Below are positions 48,843 to 58,071 of a DNA stretch of 64,000 bases, one piece after another. Origin of the DNA: Flavobacteriales bacterium. Lineage in GTDB: Bacteria; Bacteroidota; Bacteroidia; Flavobacteriales_D; Crocinitomicaceae. The DNA lies in NCBI GenBank assembly GCA_947497485.1, contig CANMHB010000014.1, positions 32,598 to 96,597 on the forward strand, given 5' to 3'. Positions within the stretch are counted from its first letter, which is position 1; each line of letters opens with the position of its first letter. A program made the translations under genes and the position numbers. Below the pieces are notes generated by a model. It was not told the DNA's origin and did no database searches. It was given only the letters and a program-made list of their open reading frames with translations.

Positions 48843-49784
48843 TTACAAAGAAAAATTGATAAATATTCCAAAAAGAACTGCTGAAAAAAATGTAATCAAT
48901 GCTACTTTTTTCAATTCAGGATCTAAATCTTTGGGGGTTTGATTAAGAAAAACTCTTTTTAAATGTGAAAAAAGCAGCAAGGAAGGAATCAAAGCTAACG
49001 GTAAAAGGAAATTAAAGGTATAAATCGTGAATATTCCAATTGTAAATAACCACGAAGTGAAACCAACAATAATTAAAAAGCCATGGTAATATTTTGCTCT
49101 TTTAAATCCAAGTTTAACAACCATGGTATTCTTAGAGGAACTTTTGTCGTTTTCATGATCTCTTAAATTATTTAGATTTAAAACAGCCGTACTCCAAAGT
49201 CCAATTGTTACCGCAGGAAAAAATACGAGCCATTCAAATCCATGTCCATATAGAGAAAAAACACCTAAAACGCTGACCATCCCAAAGAAAAGAAAAACCA
49301 TTAAATCTCCGAGTCCGCGGTATCCGTAAGCGTTTTTTCCAACTGTATAGGTAATTGCAGCTAAAACACAGATAATTGCCAATATGGAATAGAACAAGAT
49401 TAGTTCTGGTGTCAGGTTTTTTCTACTGAAATAGATAAGTCCAGCTGCAGAAATCATAGATAGGACAGCACATAAATAAATGGCCATTTTCATTTCCTTG
49501 TATGATATCAATCCTGATTGCACTGCTCTCGTTGGTCCAATTCGATTATTGTTATCCGTTCCTTTTTGGCTATCGCCGAGGTCATTTGCTAAATTTGAAA
49601 GAATTTGGAATCCAATTGTTGTGAAAATCGCAAGAACAAAAATCTCCCAGAAATTGATTTCCTTTTCAGGATTTATTGCTGAATGAATAACCTTAGCCAT
49701 TCCAGAACCAAGTATAATTCCTGAAACTGACAATGGTAATGTCCGCAAACGAAGCGCTTCTAGCCAAGCTTGAGTTCTGGTCAT
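48843..49784 (-). CDS. menA: 1,4-dihydroxy-2-naphthoate polyprenyltransferase
   Basis: UbiA-type 'ILSNLANDLGDSQKGTDNNNRIGPTRAVQSGLI', 'NLNNLRDHENDK'. Confidence 0.93.
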   Translation of the reverse strand: MTRTQAWLEALRLRTLPLSVSGIILGSGMAKVIHSAINPEKEINFWEIFVLAIFTTIGFQILSNLANDLGDSQKGTDNNNRIGPTRAVQSGLISYKEMKMAIYLCAVLSMISAAGLIYFSRKNLTPELILFYSILAIICVLAAITYTVGKNAYGYRGLGDLMVFLFFGMVSVLGVFSLYGHGFEWLVFFPAVTIGLWSTAVLNLNNLRDHENDKSSSKNTMVVKLGFKRAKYYHGFLIIVGFTSWLFTIGIFTIYTFNFLLPLALIPSLLLFSHLKRVFLNQTPKDLDPELKKVALITFFSAVLFGIFINFSL

Positions 49785-50296
49785 GAAATGTTTTTTCTTC
49801 GTTTATAAACAGGCACAGTGGAACAAGGTTCGCCATACATGATTGAAGACACAACTGGTTGAATGTGATTTAAAAGTGAAACCATCGCAAATTCAGGAAA
49901 AGGAATATCACTGCATCCCTTCACAATTACTTTTCCATCTTTAATTGAATTCAAGTCTATTTTTTGAATATTTCGGTCAATGATTTCTTTCTCCAATTCA
50001 CTTCTTGAACCAACTGTTACTATTGAAGTCACTTCATTCAACGAAGAAGCTACCAACATAAAAGCCCAAGTAGGAATAATTGCATCCGCCGAGCAATAAA
50101 TATAAACAGCTCTATTGCGATATTGCTCCCAATTCTCCGTTTTGATCCAATTTCTGAAATCTTTTTCCTTCAAAATAAGTCCTTGCCAGAGTTGCTGTGC
50201 CAAATCAATTCCGACAAATTCTTCCCTTGGCTTAAAATCAGCAAGATCCAACTGAATTAATCCGCTTTCTTTAACTTTATTGATGATTTCAGACAT
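49781..50296 (-). CDS. DUF2480 family protein
   Basis: 'LIQLDLADFKPREEFVGIDLAQQLWQGLILKEKDFRNWI...VYIYCSADAIIPTWAFMLVAS'. Confidence 0.88.
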   Translation of the reverse strand: MSEIINKVKESGLIQLDLADFKPREEFVGIDLAQQLWQGLILKEKDFRNWIKTENWEQYRNRAVYIYCSADAIIPTWAFMLVASSLNEVTSIVTVGSRSELEKEIIDRNIQKIDLNSIKDGKVIVKGCSDIPFPEFAMVSLLNHIQPVVSSIMYGEPCSTVPVYKRRKNIS

Positions 50297-50424
50297 ACTA
50301 CAAAATTAAATAGGATTTTGACTTGTAAGAGATTAAAAAAATAAAAGTTCAACTACTCTTATTTCAAAAAAACGCCACTCTGTCAGTTAATTTCAAAAGG
50401 CATACGATTTGGTGTAAAGCGATT

Positions 50425-51168
50425 ATGCGAACTCAACCACAATTTGAACCTCATCTTCGAAATGCGATTCCTCCAGCAATTTTTGTTGTAGTTATCATGT
50501 GGTTGGTCTATTGGTCTGATTATTTGTTTCTTTATGATTTTCACAAACTAGGAGTTTTACCAAAAACCTCGGACGGACTGAAGGGGATTTTCTTCATGCC
50601 TTGGATTCATGCGCATCAGGATTTTAAGCACATCTTGAATAATTCTGTTCCAACGTTCCTATTGTTGACCTTGCTATTTTATTCTTACAAAGAAATGGCT
50701 GTAAAAGTTTTTATATTAAGCTGGCTTCTGACTGGTTTTATGCTTTGGATTTTCGCAAAAAATAATGGTGCATACCACATTGGTATGAGTGGAGTTATAT
50801 ACTCACTTGCAGCCTTTTTATTTACTTCTGGAGTTTTGAGAAAATACTTGCCATTGCAGGCGCTATCGCTTTTTATTGTATTCGTTTATGGAAGTATGAT
50901 TTGGGGAATTTTTCCAACCGAACAACATGTTTCATGGGAAGGACATCTCTCAGGTTTGTTAGTTGGTATTTTCTTGGCATTTTATTACCGGAAACTGGGT
51001 CCTCAACGACCAAAGTATCAATACGAAATTGAAAAGGAATTAGGTATTGAACCACCTGATTTAGAAGGTCAATATTGGGAGCAAGTTCGTTTGGCCGAGG
51101 AATTGAAAAAAGAGCAGGAACAGGGAAAAGAGATGAAAATCATCTATGAGATAAAGAAAAAAGAATAA
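50425..51168 (+). CDS. Rhomboid family intramembrane serine protease
   Basis: 'HIGMSGVIYSLAAFLFTSG' (GxS motif), 'HVSWEGHLSGLLVGIFLAF'. Confidence 0.92.
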   Translation: MRTQPQFEPHLRNAIPPAIFVVVIMWLVYWSDYLFLYDFHKLGVLPKTSDGLKGIFFMPWIHAHQDFKHILNNSVPTFLLLTLLFYSYKEMAVKVFILSWLLTGFMLWIFAKNNGAYHIGMSGVIYSLAAFLFTSGVLRKYLPLQALSLFIVFVYGSMIWGIFPTEQHVSWEGHLSGLLVGIFLAFYYRKLGPQRPKYQYEIEKELGIEPPDLEGQYWEQVRLAEELKKEQEQGKEMKIIYEIKKKE

Positions 51169-51190
51169 CTGAAACTTTGTTTTCCAAAAA

Positions 51191-52120
51191 TTATTTCACG
51201 AAATTTTGATCCCAATTAAAATATTTCGACTTTATTTCTTCCATATTTTGTTGCAAATATTCTTTGAAAACTTTCGCCGCTGGCAGGTGTTTTTTGTCCC
51301 TTAAGTTAACTAGATACCATTTGGATTGTATCGGAAGTTTTGGAGCTTTTAGTATTTCTAATTGACCCAATTGAAGTTCATTTTTTATTCCAATCAAGGG
51401 CATGATTGAACACCCCATCCCACTGATAACTGCTTGTTTTACAGCCTCGTTGGATGTTAGCGTAATGTTTTTTTCAGCTGCGATCCCTTGTTCGCTGAGA
51501 TATTGATCCATTACTTTTCGTGTTGCAGAACCAAATTCGCGGAAAATAAAGGGCGTTTTTTCAAAAAATTGTTTCTTATTCTTAGTGAATTCTTCCATCG
51601 AGTTTTTGCTCCCAACAAGAAATAAACGGTTTGGCATCAATTCAACATGCTCCATTGCTATGTTTTCGGGTAAAAGACTCATTAAGACGAAATCAACTTC
51701 ATTTTTTTCTAAATTACGAATGACACTATCTCTATTAGATACATCCAAAATCAACTCAACTTCGGGATTCTGCTTCAAAAAATCATTAATTAGAAAAGGA
51801 GCAATATATTTTCCGGTAGAGACAACAGCCATTTTTATTTTTCCAGTGAGTTTTCCTTGGTACATCGCTTTTTTGTATTGCATGGAATCTACTTCATCCA
51901 ATATTAATTTTGCAGCTTCAGCTATTTCATAGCCAAAGTCTGTAACATATAATTTCTTATTGATGACCTCTGTTAGTGGAATATCAAATTGATCTTGAAA
52001 ATTTTTTAATTGAATGGAAACAGCAGGCTGTGTAAGAAACAACAAATCTGCGGCCCGCGTGATACTCTTTTGTTCAACGATTTTAAGGAAAATTCGCAGT
52101 TGATTCAATGTATAGTTCAT
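51191..52120 (-). CDS. LysR-type transcriptional regulator, CbbR-like
   Basis: 'MNYTLNQLRIFLKIVEQKSITRAADLLFLTQPAVSIQLKNFQDQF' HTH; start at 52120, ten codons inside the track ORF. Confidence 0.9.
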   Translation of the reverse strand: MNYTLNQLRIFLKIVEQKSITRAADLLFLTQPAVSIQLKNFQDQFDIPLTEVINKKLYVTDFGYEIAEAAKLILDEVDSMQYKKAMYQGKLTGKIKMAVVSTGKYIAPFLINDFLKQNPEVELILDVSNRDSVIRNLEKNEVDFVLMSLLPENIAMEHVELMPNRLFLVGSKNSMEEFTKNKKQFFEKTPFIFREFGSATRKVMDQYLSEQGIAAEKNITLTSNEAVKQAVISGMGCSIMPLIGIKNELQLGQLEILKAPKLPIQSKWYLVNLRDKKHLPAAKVFKEYLQQNMEEIKSKYFNWDQNFVK

Positions 52121-52132
52121 AAATATTTTTAA

Positions 52133-52177
52133 TGTTTTCAATATTAACAATAAATAATAATATATGTTCTAAAACAT
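52133..52177. promoter_or_regulatory. Putative LysR operator: two TGTT...AACA dyads
   Basis: TGTT-N9-AACA (52133-52149) and ATGTT-N4-AACAT (52164-52177) in the divergent intergenic region. Confidence 0.4.
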
Positions 52178-52196
52178 TCAACTTTGCAAAAAAAAG

Positions 52197-52331
52197 ATGG
52201 AAATACTAATCTCTTTCGGTTTAATGTTTTGTAGTTTTCTTTTAAACGATCAAATAATAATCTCAAACCTTTTGATGGCGTCGTCTATCGTTTTTTCTCT
52301 CTACTCATTTAAAACACTTAATAAAAAATAA
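52197..52331 (+). CDS. Possible small membrane protein (44 aa)
   Basis: Manual translation MEILISFGLMFCSFLLNDQIIISNLLMASSIVFSLYSFKTLNKK*; ends 1 nt before the next ATG. Below the ORF-track size cutoff. Confidence 0.4.
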   Translation: MEILISFGLMFCSFLLNDQIIISNLLMASSIVFSLYSFKTLNKK

Positions 52332-52332
52332 T

Positions 52333-52602
52333 ATGTCTTCACAGCTAGAATTTAACTTAATCAATGGGACTTTTGATGCAAAAGAAGCCAAAAATCTTAT
52401 GACAGATCTGTATGCAAGTAAGATTAAATATCACTCGCTAAGCGCATGGAGATATGAAGAAAGTACGGGGAAAAAAAGTGAATATCACGAGAATAAAATT
52501 AAAGAACTCAAGAAAGAACGTGATCGATTTTTGAACGAAATGAATTCTGTAGATGAAAATCAATCCATCACGATAGAATCGAAAGTAATAATTAAGAAAT
52601 AA
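52333..52602 (+). CDS. Small hypothetical protein
   Basis: 89 aa; 'LINGTFDAKEAKNLMTDLYASKIKYHSLSAW...KIKELKKERDRF'; resembles small Flavobacteriales hypotheticals. Confidence 0.65.
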   Translation: MSSQLEFNLINGTFDAKEAKNLMTDLYASKIKYHSLSAWRYEESTGKKSEYHENKIKELKKERDRFLNEMNSVDENQSITIESKVIIKK

Positions 52603-52613
52603 AAAGATTTAAT

Positions 52614-54050
52614 ATGAAAACGATTACAATTGCAAAAGGGGACGGAATCGGTCCAGAAATTATGGATGCCACATTAAATATTATCAAGGCATCAGGAGCT
52701 GACATTCAGTGGGAGGAAATTCAAGTCGGAGAAAAAGTATACTTAGAAGGAAACAAGTCAGGAATTTCAACTTCCTCTTGGGATACAATTCGTAAAAATA
52801 AGATCTTGTTTAAAGCGCCAATTACCACCCCTCAAGGCGGCGGTTACAAAAGTTTGAATGTAACTATTCGAAAAACTTTAGGACTTTATTCGAATGTGAG
52901 ACCTTGTGTGAGTTATTTCCCATATGTTCAAACAAAACATCCAAAAATGGATGTTATCATCGTTCGAGAAAACGAAGAAGATTTGTATGCCGGAATAGAG
53001 CATCAGCAAACTGATGAAGTAATTCAATGTCTGAAACTTATTAGTCGACCAGGGTGTGAAAAAATAGTTCGCTATGCTTTTGAATTAGCTAAGGTTCAAA
53101 ATCGGAAAAAAGTCACTTGTTTCTCCAAAGACAATATCATGAAACAAACAGACGGATTGTTTCACCAAGTTTTCAATGAAATTGCAGCTGAATATCCTTC
53201 AATTGAAACGGATCACATGATAATAGACATTGGTGCAGCGAAACTTGCTGATTCACCGGAGCAGTTTGATGTAATTGTTACATCAAATTTATACGGAGAC
53301 ATCATCTCAGATATTGCAGCTCAAGTTGCAGGATCTGTCGGACTTGCCGGATCAGCTAATATTGGAGAATCCTGCGCAATGTTTGAGGCCATTCATGGAT
53401 CTGCACCCGATATTGCGGGAAAAAACATTGCAAATCCATCTGGCTTAATTCAAGCAGCGGTGATGATGCTGAATCACATTGGATTAAATGATTCAGCAAC
53501 TAAAATTCAAAATGCTTGGCTTAAAACCGTCGAAGAAGGATATCATACTGCTGACATTTATAACGAATCAAGCAGCAGACAAAAGATGACTACATCTGAG
53601 TTTGGCGAAAAGGTAATTTCATTTTTAGGTCAAAAACCAAATCAATTACAAGAAGCCCATTTCCCAAAATCGAATGGAATACAATTGCCAAAATACGTCC
53701 GCAAGAGTGCAGCCAAAAAGGTGCTAAAAGGTGTTGATTTGTTCGTTCACTGGACTTCTGGATCTGTGGACTTACTAGCGGATAAACTTAAGAATGCGAG
53801 TATAAATTATCCCGTTCAATTACAATTAATTACGAATCGTGGGATCAAAGTATGGCCTGAGGGATTTGAAGAAACATTTTGCACGGATCATTGGCGATGT
53901 AGATTTTTTATTGATGAAGCAAACAGATCGAATGCAACTATAATTGAATTGTTGCACGGTGCAAATGCAGAAGGAATAGAAGTAATCAAAACGGAAAACC
54001 TTTATGAAATAAATGGTAAAGACGCTTTTTCTGTCGGACAAGGGCAATAA
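52614..54050 (+). CDS. icd: NADP-dependent isocitrate dehydrogenase, long form with C-terminal extension (Thermus/Rickettsia-like)
   Basis: 'TIAKGDGIGPEIMDATLNII', 'RENEEDLYAGIEH', 'AMFEAIHGSAPDIAGKNIANPSGLIQAAVMML', C-terminal 'VDLFVHWTSGSVDLLADKL...LQLITNRGIKVWPEG'. Confidence 0.92.
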   Translation: MKTITIAKGDGIGPEIMDATLNIIKASGADIQWEEIQVGEKVYLEGNKSGISTSSWDTIRKNKILFKAPITTPQGGGYKSLNVTIRKTLGLYSNVRPCVSYFPYVQTKHPKMDVIIVRENEEDLYAGIEHQQTDEVIQCLKLISRPGCEKIVRYAFELAKVQNRKKVTCFSKDNIMKQTDGLFHQVFNEIAAEYPSIETDHMIIDIGAAKLADSPEQFDVIVTSNLYGDIISDIAAQVAGSVGLAGSANIGESCAMFEAIHGSAPDIAGKNIANPSGLIQAAVMMLNHIGLNDSATKIQNAWLKTVEEGYHTADIYNESSSRQKMTTSEFGEKVISFLGQKPNQLQEAHFPKSNGIQLPKYVRKSAAKKVLKGVDLFVHWTSGSVDLLADKLKNASINYPVQLQLITNRGIKVWPEGFEETFCTDHWRCRFFIDEANRSNATIIELLHGANAEGIEVIKTENLYEINGKDAFSVGQGQ

Positions 54051-54062
54051 ACGAAGTAATCG

Positions 54063-55019
54063 ATGAACACAGACATTCTAATAACTGATTTCACAAATCC
54101 AACGATTTTATTTTTCCTATTGGGAATTCTAGCGAGCATCATAAAAAGTGATTTGGAAATTCCTGAAAATTCATTTAAGTTCATTTCACTTTATTTACTA
54201 TTCTCAATCGGATTTAAAGGAGGACAAGAGCTGCAACACGGGGACTTTGGTTGGCAGATGATTATCGCCTTGCTTTTTGGTATTTTAGTCTCAGCAACTA
54301 TACCCGTTTATACCTTTTTTATACTTAAAAGAAAACTTGCGATTTGTGATGCCGGTGCAATTGCTTCCTCTTACGGATCTGTGAGTGCTGTGACATTTGT
54401 TGCTGCCGTTTCATTTCTTGAACTTCAAAATCTCAACTACGACGGGCATATGGTAGCTGTTATGGCCTTTATGGAATTTCCGGCAATAATTGTCGGGGTT
54501 CTGTTGATGCGAAAATACGAGACAAATGAAGTGCAAGGAAGCTTCAAGAAACTAATCCACCATGCTTTTTCCAATGGCAGTGTTCTTCTATTAATGGGGA
54601 GTTTGTTTATCGGAATCATTGCCGATTCAAAGCAAGCAGAGGATATAAAACCCTTTACTACGGATATTTTTAAAGGATTCTTGGCTCTCTTTTTATTAGA
54701 AATGGGAATCACTACTGCAAAAAGGTTTTCTGGATTTATGAAGCATGGGTCTTTTCTGTTAATTTTTGCGATTCTTATTCCATTGATAAATGGTTCAATT
54801 GTGGCTCTTATTTCGAAATATTTCCTGGATGGCACTGGAAATCAATTTATTATGAGCATCCTGGCCGCAAGTGCATCCTACATAGCTGTGCCGGCTGCGA
54901 TGCGTCTTGCCGCTCCAAAAGCTGATCCTGGAATTTACATTCCAATGGCTTTGGGTGTTACCTTTCCTGTAAACATCATGCTCGGTATACCACTCTACTA
55001 TTTCATTCTGTCATCTTGA
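54063..55019 (+). CDS. SbtA-family (DUF897) sodium-dependent bicarbonate transporter
   Basis: 318 aa, about 10 TM; 'LLFSIGFKGGQEL', 'CDAGAIASSYGSVSAVTFVAAVSFLE', 'ASASYIAVPAAMRLAAPKADPGIYIPMALGVTFPVNIMLGIPLY'. Confidence 0.9.
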   Translation: MNTDILITDFTNPTILFFLLGILASIIKSDLEIPENSFKFISLYLLFSIGFKGGQELQHGDFGWQMIIALLFGILVSATIPVYTFFILKRKLAICDAGAIASSYGSVSAVTFVAAVSFLELQNLNYDGHMVAVMAFMEFPAIIVGVLLMRKYETNEVQGSFKKLIHHAFSNGSVLLLMGSLFIGIIADSKQAEDIKPFTTDIFKGFLALFLLEMGITTAKRFSGFMKHGSFLLIFAILIPLINGSIVALISKYFLDGTGNQFIMSILAASASYIAVPAAMRLAAPKADPGIYIPMALGVTFPVNIMLGIPLYYFILSS

Positions 55020-55020
55020 T

Positions 55021-55662
55021 CTATTTTATCAGATCTAGGTATTCTAAAATTTGAACTTTCGATTTTGGAATGAATAGTCTATTAAAAATTGCGTTGGCAA
55101 CTTGTTTTGAAGTTATACTGTGATACTTTTTCGATTGACCAACTAAAAAAATATCAAAAAAAGGTGCACATTTTTGTGCGATTAATTCTCCCAAACGAAA
55201 TTCATTTCTCTGACCGATTAAAAGTGAAGGCCGATAAATAGAAGTACTTTCAAAATTCAAGTTTATTAAATCTCGTTCGGTTTCGCCTTTGAGTCGATTA
55301 TAAAATATTTTAGACTTTGTATTAGCACCAACTGCACTAATTAAATGTACTTCAGAAATATTACTTTGTTTTGCAATTTTTGCAACTTCGAGCGTAATAC
55401 CATAATCAATTGATTTGTAAACATCCAAATCAGGTGTTTTTTTACGCGTAGTTCCGAGACAACAAATGAGTGCGTCCCCAGAAAATTTGAGTTCTGTTTT
55501 TTTAAAATCAGTAACAAGTTCAGTTAATTTAGGATGATTTAAATTCATCGACTTTCTAACAAGAATCGTAACTAATTTTATATCCGGATTGGCTAAACAA
55601 AGGTTAAGTACTTCTTTTCCAATTAGTCCGGTGGCTCCTATAATTATTACTGATTTGTTCAT
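55021..55662 (-). CDS. NAD(P)H-binding oxidoreductase (SDR, HTATIP2/YwnB-like)
   Basis: 'SVIIIGATGLIGKEVLNLCL', 'SEVHLISAVGANTKSKIFYNRLKGETERDL'. Confidence 0.85.
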   Translation of the reverse strand: MNKSVIIIGATGLIGKEVLNLCLANPDIKLVTILVRKSMNLNHPKLTELVTDFKKTELKFSGDALICCLGTTRKKTPDLDVYKSIDYGITLEVAKIAKQSNISEVHLISAVGANTKSKIFYNRLKGETERDLINLNFESTSIYRPSLLIGQRNEFRLGELIAQKCAPFFDIFLVGQSKKYHSITSKQVANAIFNRLFIPKSKVQILEYLDLIK

Positions 55663-55731
55663 TCTTTATTTTGTTTACGAATATACAAAACAGCAGAACA
55701 ATTTAGTTTCAAAGAAAACTACTTAGTTAAA

Positions 55732-57408
55732 TTAAAATCCTATGCGAGAACCATTGTTTTTTAAAAGTTCTTCACGCTCGCAAAAAGCAAATACTTCCTG
55801 AGCGTTCGCTTGTCGACCACTTAAAATATGCTCAATCTCACATTTTCTGACTACGTTGTCAATTTGACCGCCTGAAAACTGAAAAGATTCAGCCAAATTC
55901 ATGCAATTCTCCTCCGTCAGAAATGGTAAATTTTGTTTCCAAATTTGAGCGCCTGTTTCTATACTTGGAGGCATGAAACACATTTTATAGATAAATCTGC
56001 GATCGAATGCCGTGTCTAAATTCTGAATTAAATTAGTTGTTGCAATAAAAATCCCTTTAAAATTTTCTAATGCCTCTAACAAAATATTCTGAATTGCATT
56101 TTCAGTCTGTGCTACATTGGAGTCGCTATTCACTTTTCTTTTCCCCAGAATGGCATCCGCTTCATTAAAAAACAAGATAGGTGTAATGGAAGATTTTTGG
56201 CGTAATTGTTCGTAGTTGTTAAAAATGCGTTTCATAATTTTTTCGCTTTCTCCAAACCACATGCTTTTTGTCATGGCTACATCTATTTTCATAATTTCTC
56301 TTCCGGTCAATTTTGCCAATTGCAAAACAGACTCCGTTTTACCTGTTCCTGGTGCTCCATGAAATAAAATTGTAAAACCTGTGCGCATTCCTTTTTGCGA
56401 CATTCGATCATGGATTAACTTAAAATTTTCTTCATCTAGGAGGCTATGAATTCTTGACCATTGTTCTTGTTCATTTTCATTGAAGAATAGCGATTTATCA
56501 ATTATAGAATCAGGTTTAATCGTTTCAAATCGGTTGAATTTTTGTTCTTTGATTTGAATATTTTCTTCTTCAAGTAATTGGATTGCCTTTTCTGTCAAAG
56601 TGGCTTCTAATTCTGAACTAAATTTTCCTTCTTTTGTAGCAATCCAATCACCTTTTGTCAAAGGATCTTCTCCTAGAGCAATTTCTTGAATCATTCTAAG
56701 TCTTGAAGCAGTATTACTCGAAACAGCATCACAAGGATAATCTAAATCGACTGACTTGCATCCCGTCAGCGACTTCCATATAATATGAGAAAAAACTATT
56801 TTATATTCAATTGAAAAATCCATGGTCCAAATATGGTTGGCAACAAAATGTTTTTTGTTTTCTTCCAATAATTTTGAAACATCTGTTTTCAATTCAAATG
56901 AATTCAACTCATCATCGCTCGCTTGATTTAGCCAATCATTTATCTGTTGTAAAATTTCAATAGAACCAAATGAATCTGAGACTTCTAATTTAGGTAAAGG
57001 TAAATTTCTAACAATGTTGTACATTACTTCCTCATTCACTTGATAAACTTTATTTTTCAAGCTTTCATCAGCAAATCTTCTTCTCGATTTCTTTTTTCTA
57101 AGTAATCCTTTTTGAAGTAAAAGTTCTAATTTATCAAGATTGGGTAAGAAGTCTATTACCTCCATACCAATTCGCTTGCTAATTTGAAGAATATCCGGAG
57201 CTTGTTCATTAATTTCGGCTACAAGTACTATTGCAAATAAAGGGCTCAATTCTTTGTCTACTCCAAGATACTCGGATAAGCTAATAATTTCTGACTTTAC
57301 TAATCGTAAAGATTTAGAGTTCATTCCCTGTTGGTTGACAACTAAATCAATTTTTTTAATCTGATTTAAAACACTTTGATTGTTTGTTATTGTTTTCTGT
57401 TCGTTCAT
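55732..57408 (-). CDS. Orphan AAA+ ATPase with about 300 aa uncharacterised N-terminal region
   Basis: Walker A 'FHGAPGTGKTESVLQLAK', Walker B-like 'PILFFNEADAILGKR', 'AFDRRFIYKMCF' Arg-finger region. Confidence 0.85.
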   Translation of the reverse strand: MNEQKTITNNQSVLNQIKKIDLVVNQQGMNSKSLRLVKSEIISLSEYLGVDKELSPLFAIVLVAEINEQAPDILQISKRIGMEVIDFLPNLDKLELLLQKGLLRKKKSRRRFADESLKNKVYQVNEEVMYNIVRNLPLPKLEVSDSFGSIEILQQINDWLNQASDDELNSFELKTDVSKLLEENKKHFVANHIWTMDFSIEYKIVFSHIIWKSLTGCKSVDLDYPCDAVSSNTASRLRMIQEIALGEDPLTKGDWIATKEGKFSSELEATLTEKAIQLLEEENIQIKEQKFNRFETIKPDSIIDKSLFFNENEQEQWSRIHSLLDEENFKLIHDRMSQKGMRTGFTILFHGAPGTGKTESVLQLAKLTGREIMKIDVAMTKSMWFGESEKIMKRIFNNYEQLRQKSSITPILFFNEADAILGKRKVNSDSNVAQTENAIQNILLEALENFKGIFIATTNLIQNLDTAFDRRFIYKMCFMPPSIETGAQIWKQNLPFLTEENCMNLAESFQFSGGQIDNVVRKCEIEHILSGRQANAQEVFAFCEREELLKNNGSRIGF

Positions 57409-57517
57409 GGTTACGAGAGTTCTAAGTCTAATAACGCAAGAAGAAAAAATAATAACATAATTTTTATGGCTAATTTAGCTTCAATCTAAAAATTCTTAAA
57501 ATTTGTGAGATGGCTAA

Positions 57518-57937
57518 TTAACTTTCTACTATTGGTTTTAAGGTAAACCAAGATAATGCCGGAATGAACAAAAGAGGCATGATGAAACCTTTGTAATAAT
57601 CAATAAAAAGTTGCGCGTCCTCATTTTTAAACACAGGATCCTTCGTTTTTAATACGACAAAAACCAATGAAATGGTAACTAAAGAGGTCAAAAAATTAAA
57701 AATGAAATTCAAAATTGCTTCCTTTTTGACAAGCTTCGACAAACCAAAATAAATTGTTCCGGCAGTAATAAAAGCAATTGAATTATACATTAAAAGGACT
57801 TTCATATTAACTGATTCCGAGAAATCTGCAATTGAAAAATCTGCGATCAACTTTCCATAGTAGAAGGATATATACAAAATCGAAACAAAGGAAGAAAGTA
57901 TTGCAGAATAGATTGATAAAAGAATTATTCTTTTCAT
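57518..57937 (-). CDS. Hypothetical four-TM membrane protein
   Basis: 139 aa, four hydrophobic segments. Confidence 0.55.
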   Translation of the reverse strand: MKRIILLSIYSAILSSFVSILYISFYYGKLIADFSIADFSESVNMKVLLMYNSIAFITAGTIYFGLSKLVKKEAILNFIFNFLTSLVTISLVFVVLKTKDPVFKNEDAQLFIDYYKGFIMPLLFIPALSWFTLKPIVES

Positions 57938-58012
57938 TTCACAAACTTGAAATTATTTGAACCAAAAAAATAAAAATCGAAAACACTTTATTCTTAACTT
58001 CGATTCAAAATA

Positions 58013-58063
58013 AAATTTCGGGGATTCTCAACTTGGCTGCATCAAATTGTTTCCCCGAAATTT
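58013..58063 (-). terminator. Candidate terminator/hairpin after the YceI gene
   Basis: Perfect 12-bp inverted repeat AAATTTCGGGGA / TCCCCGAAATTT with 27-nt spacer, just past the YceI stop codon. Confidence 0.45.
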
Positions 58064-58071
58064 AAAATTAA

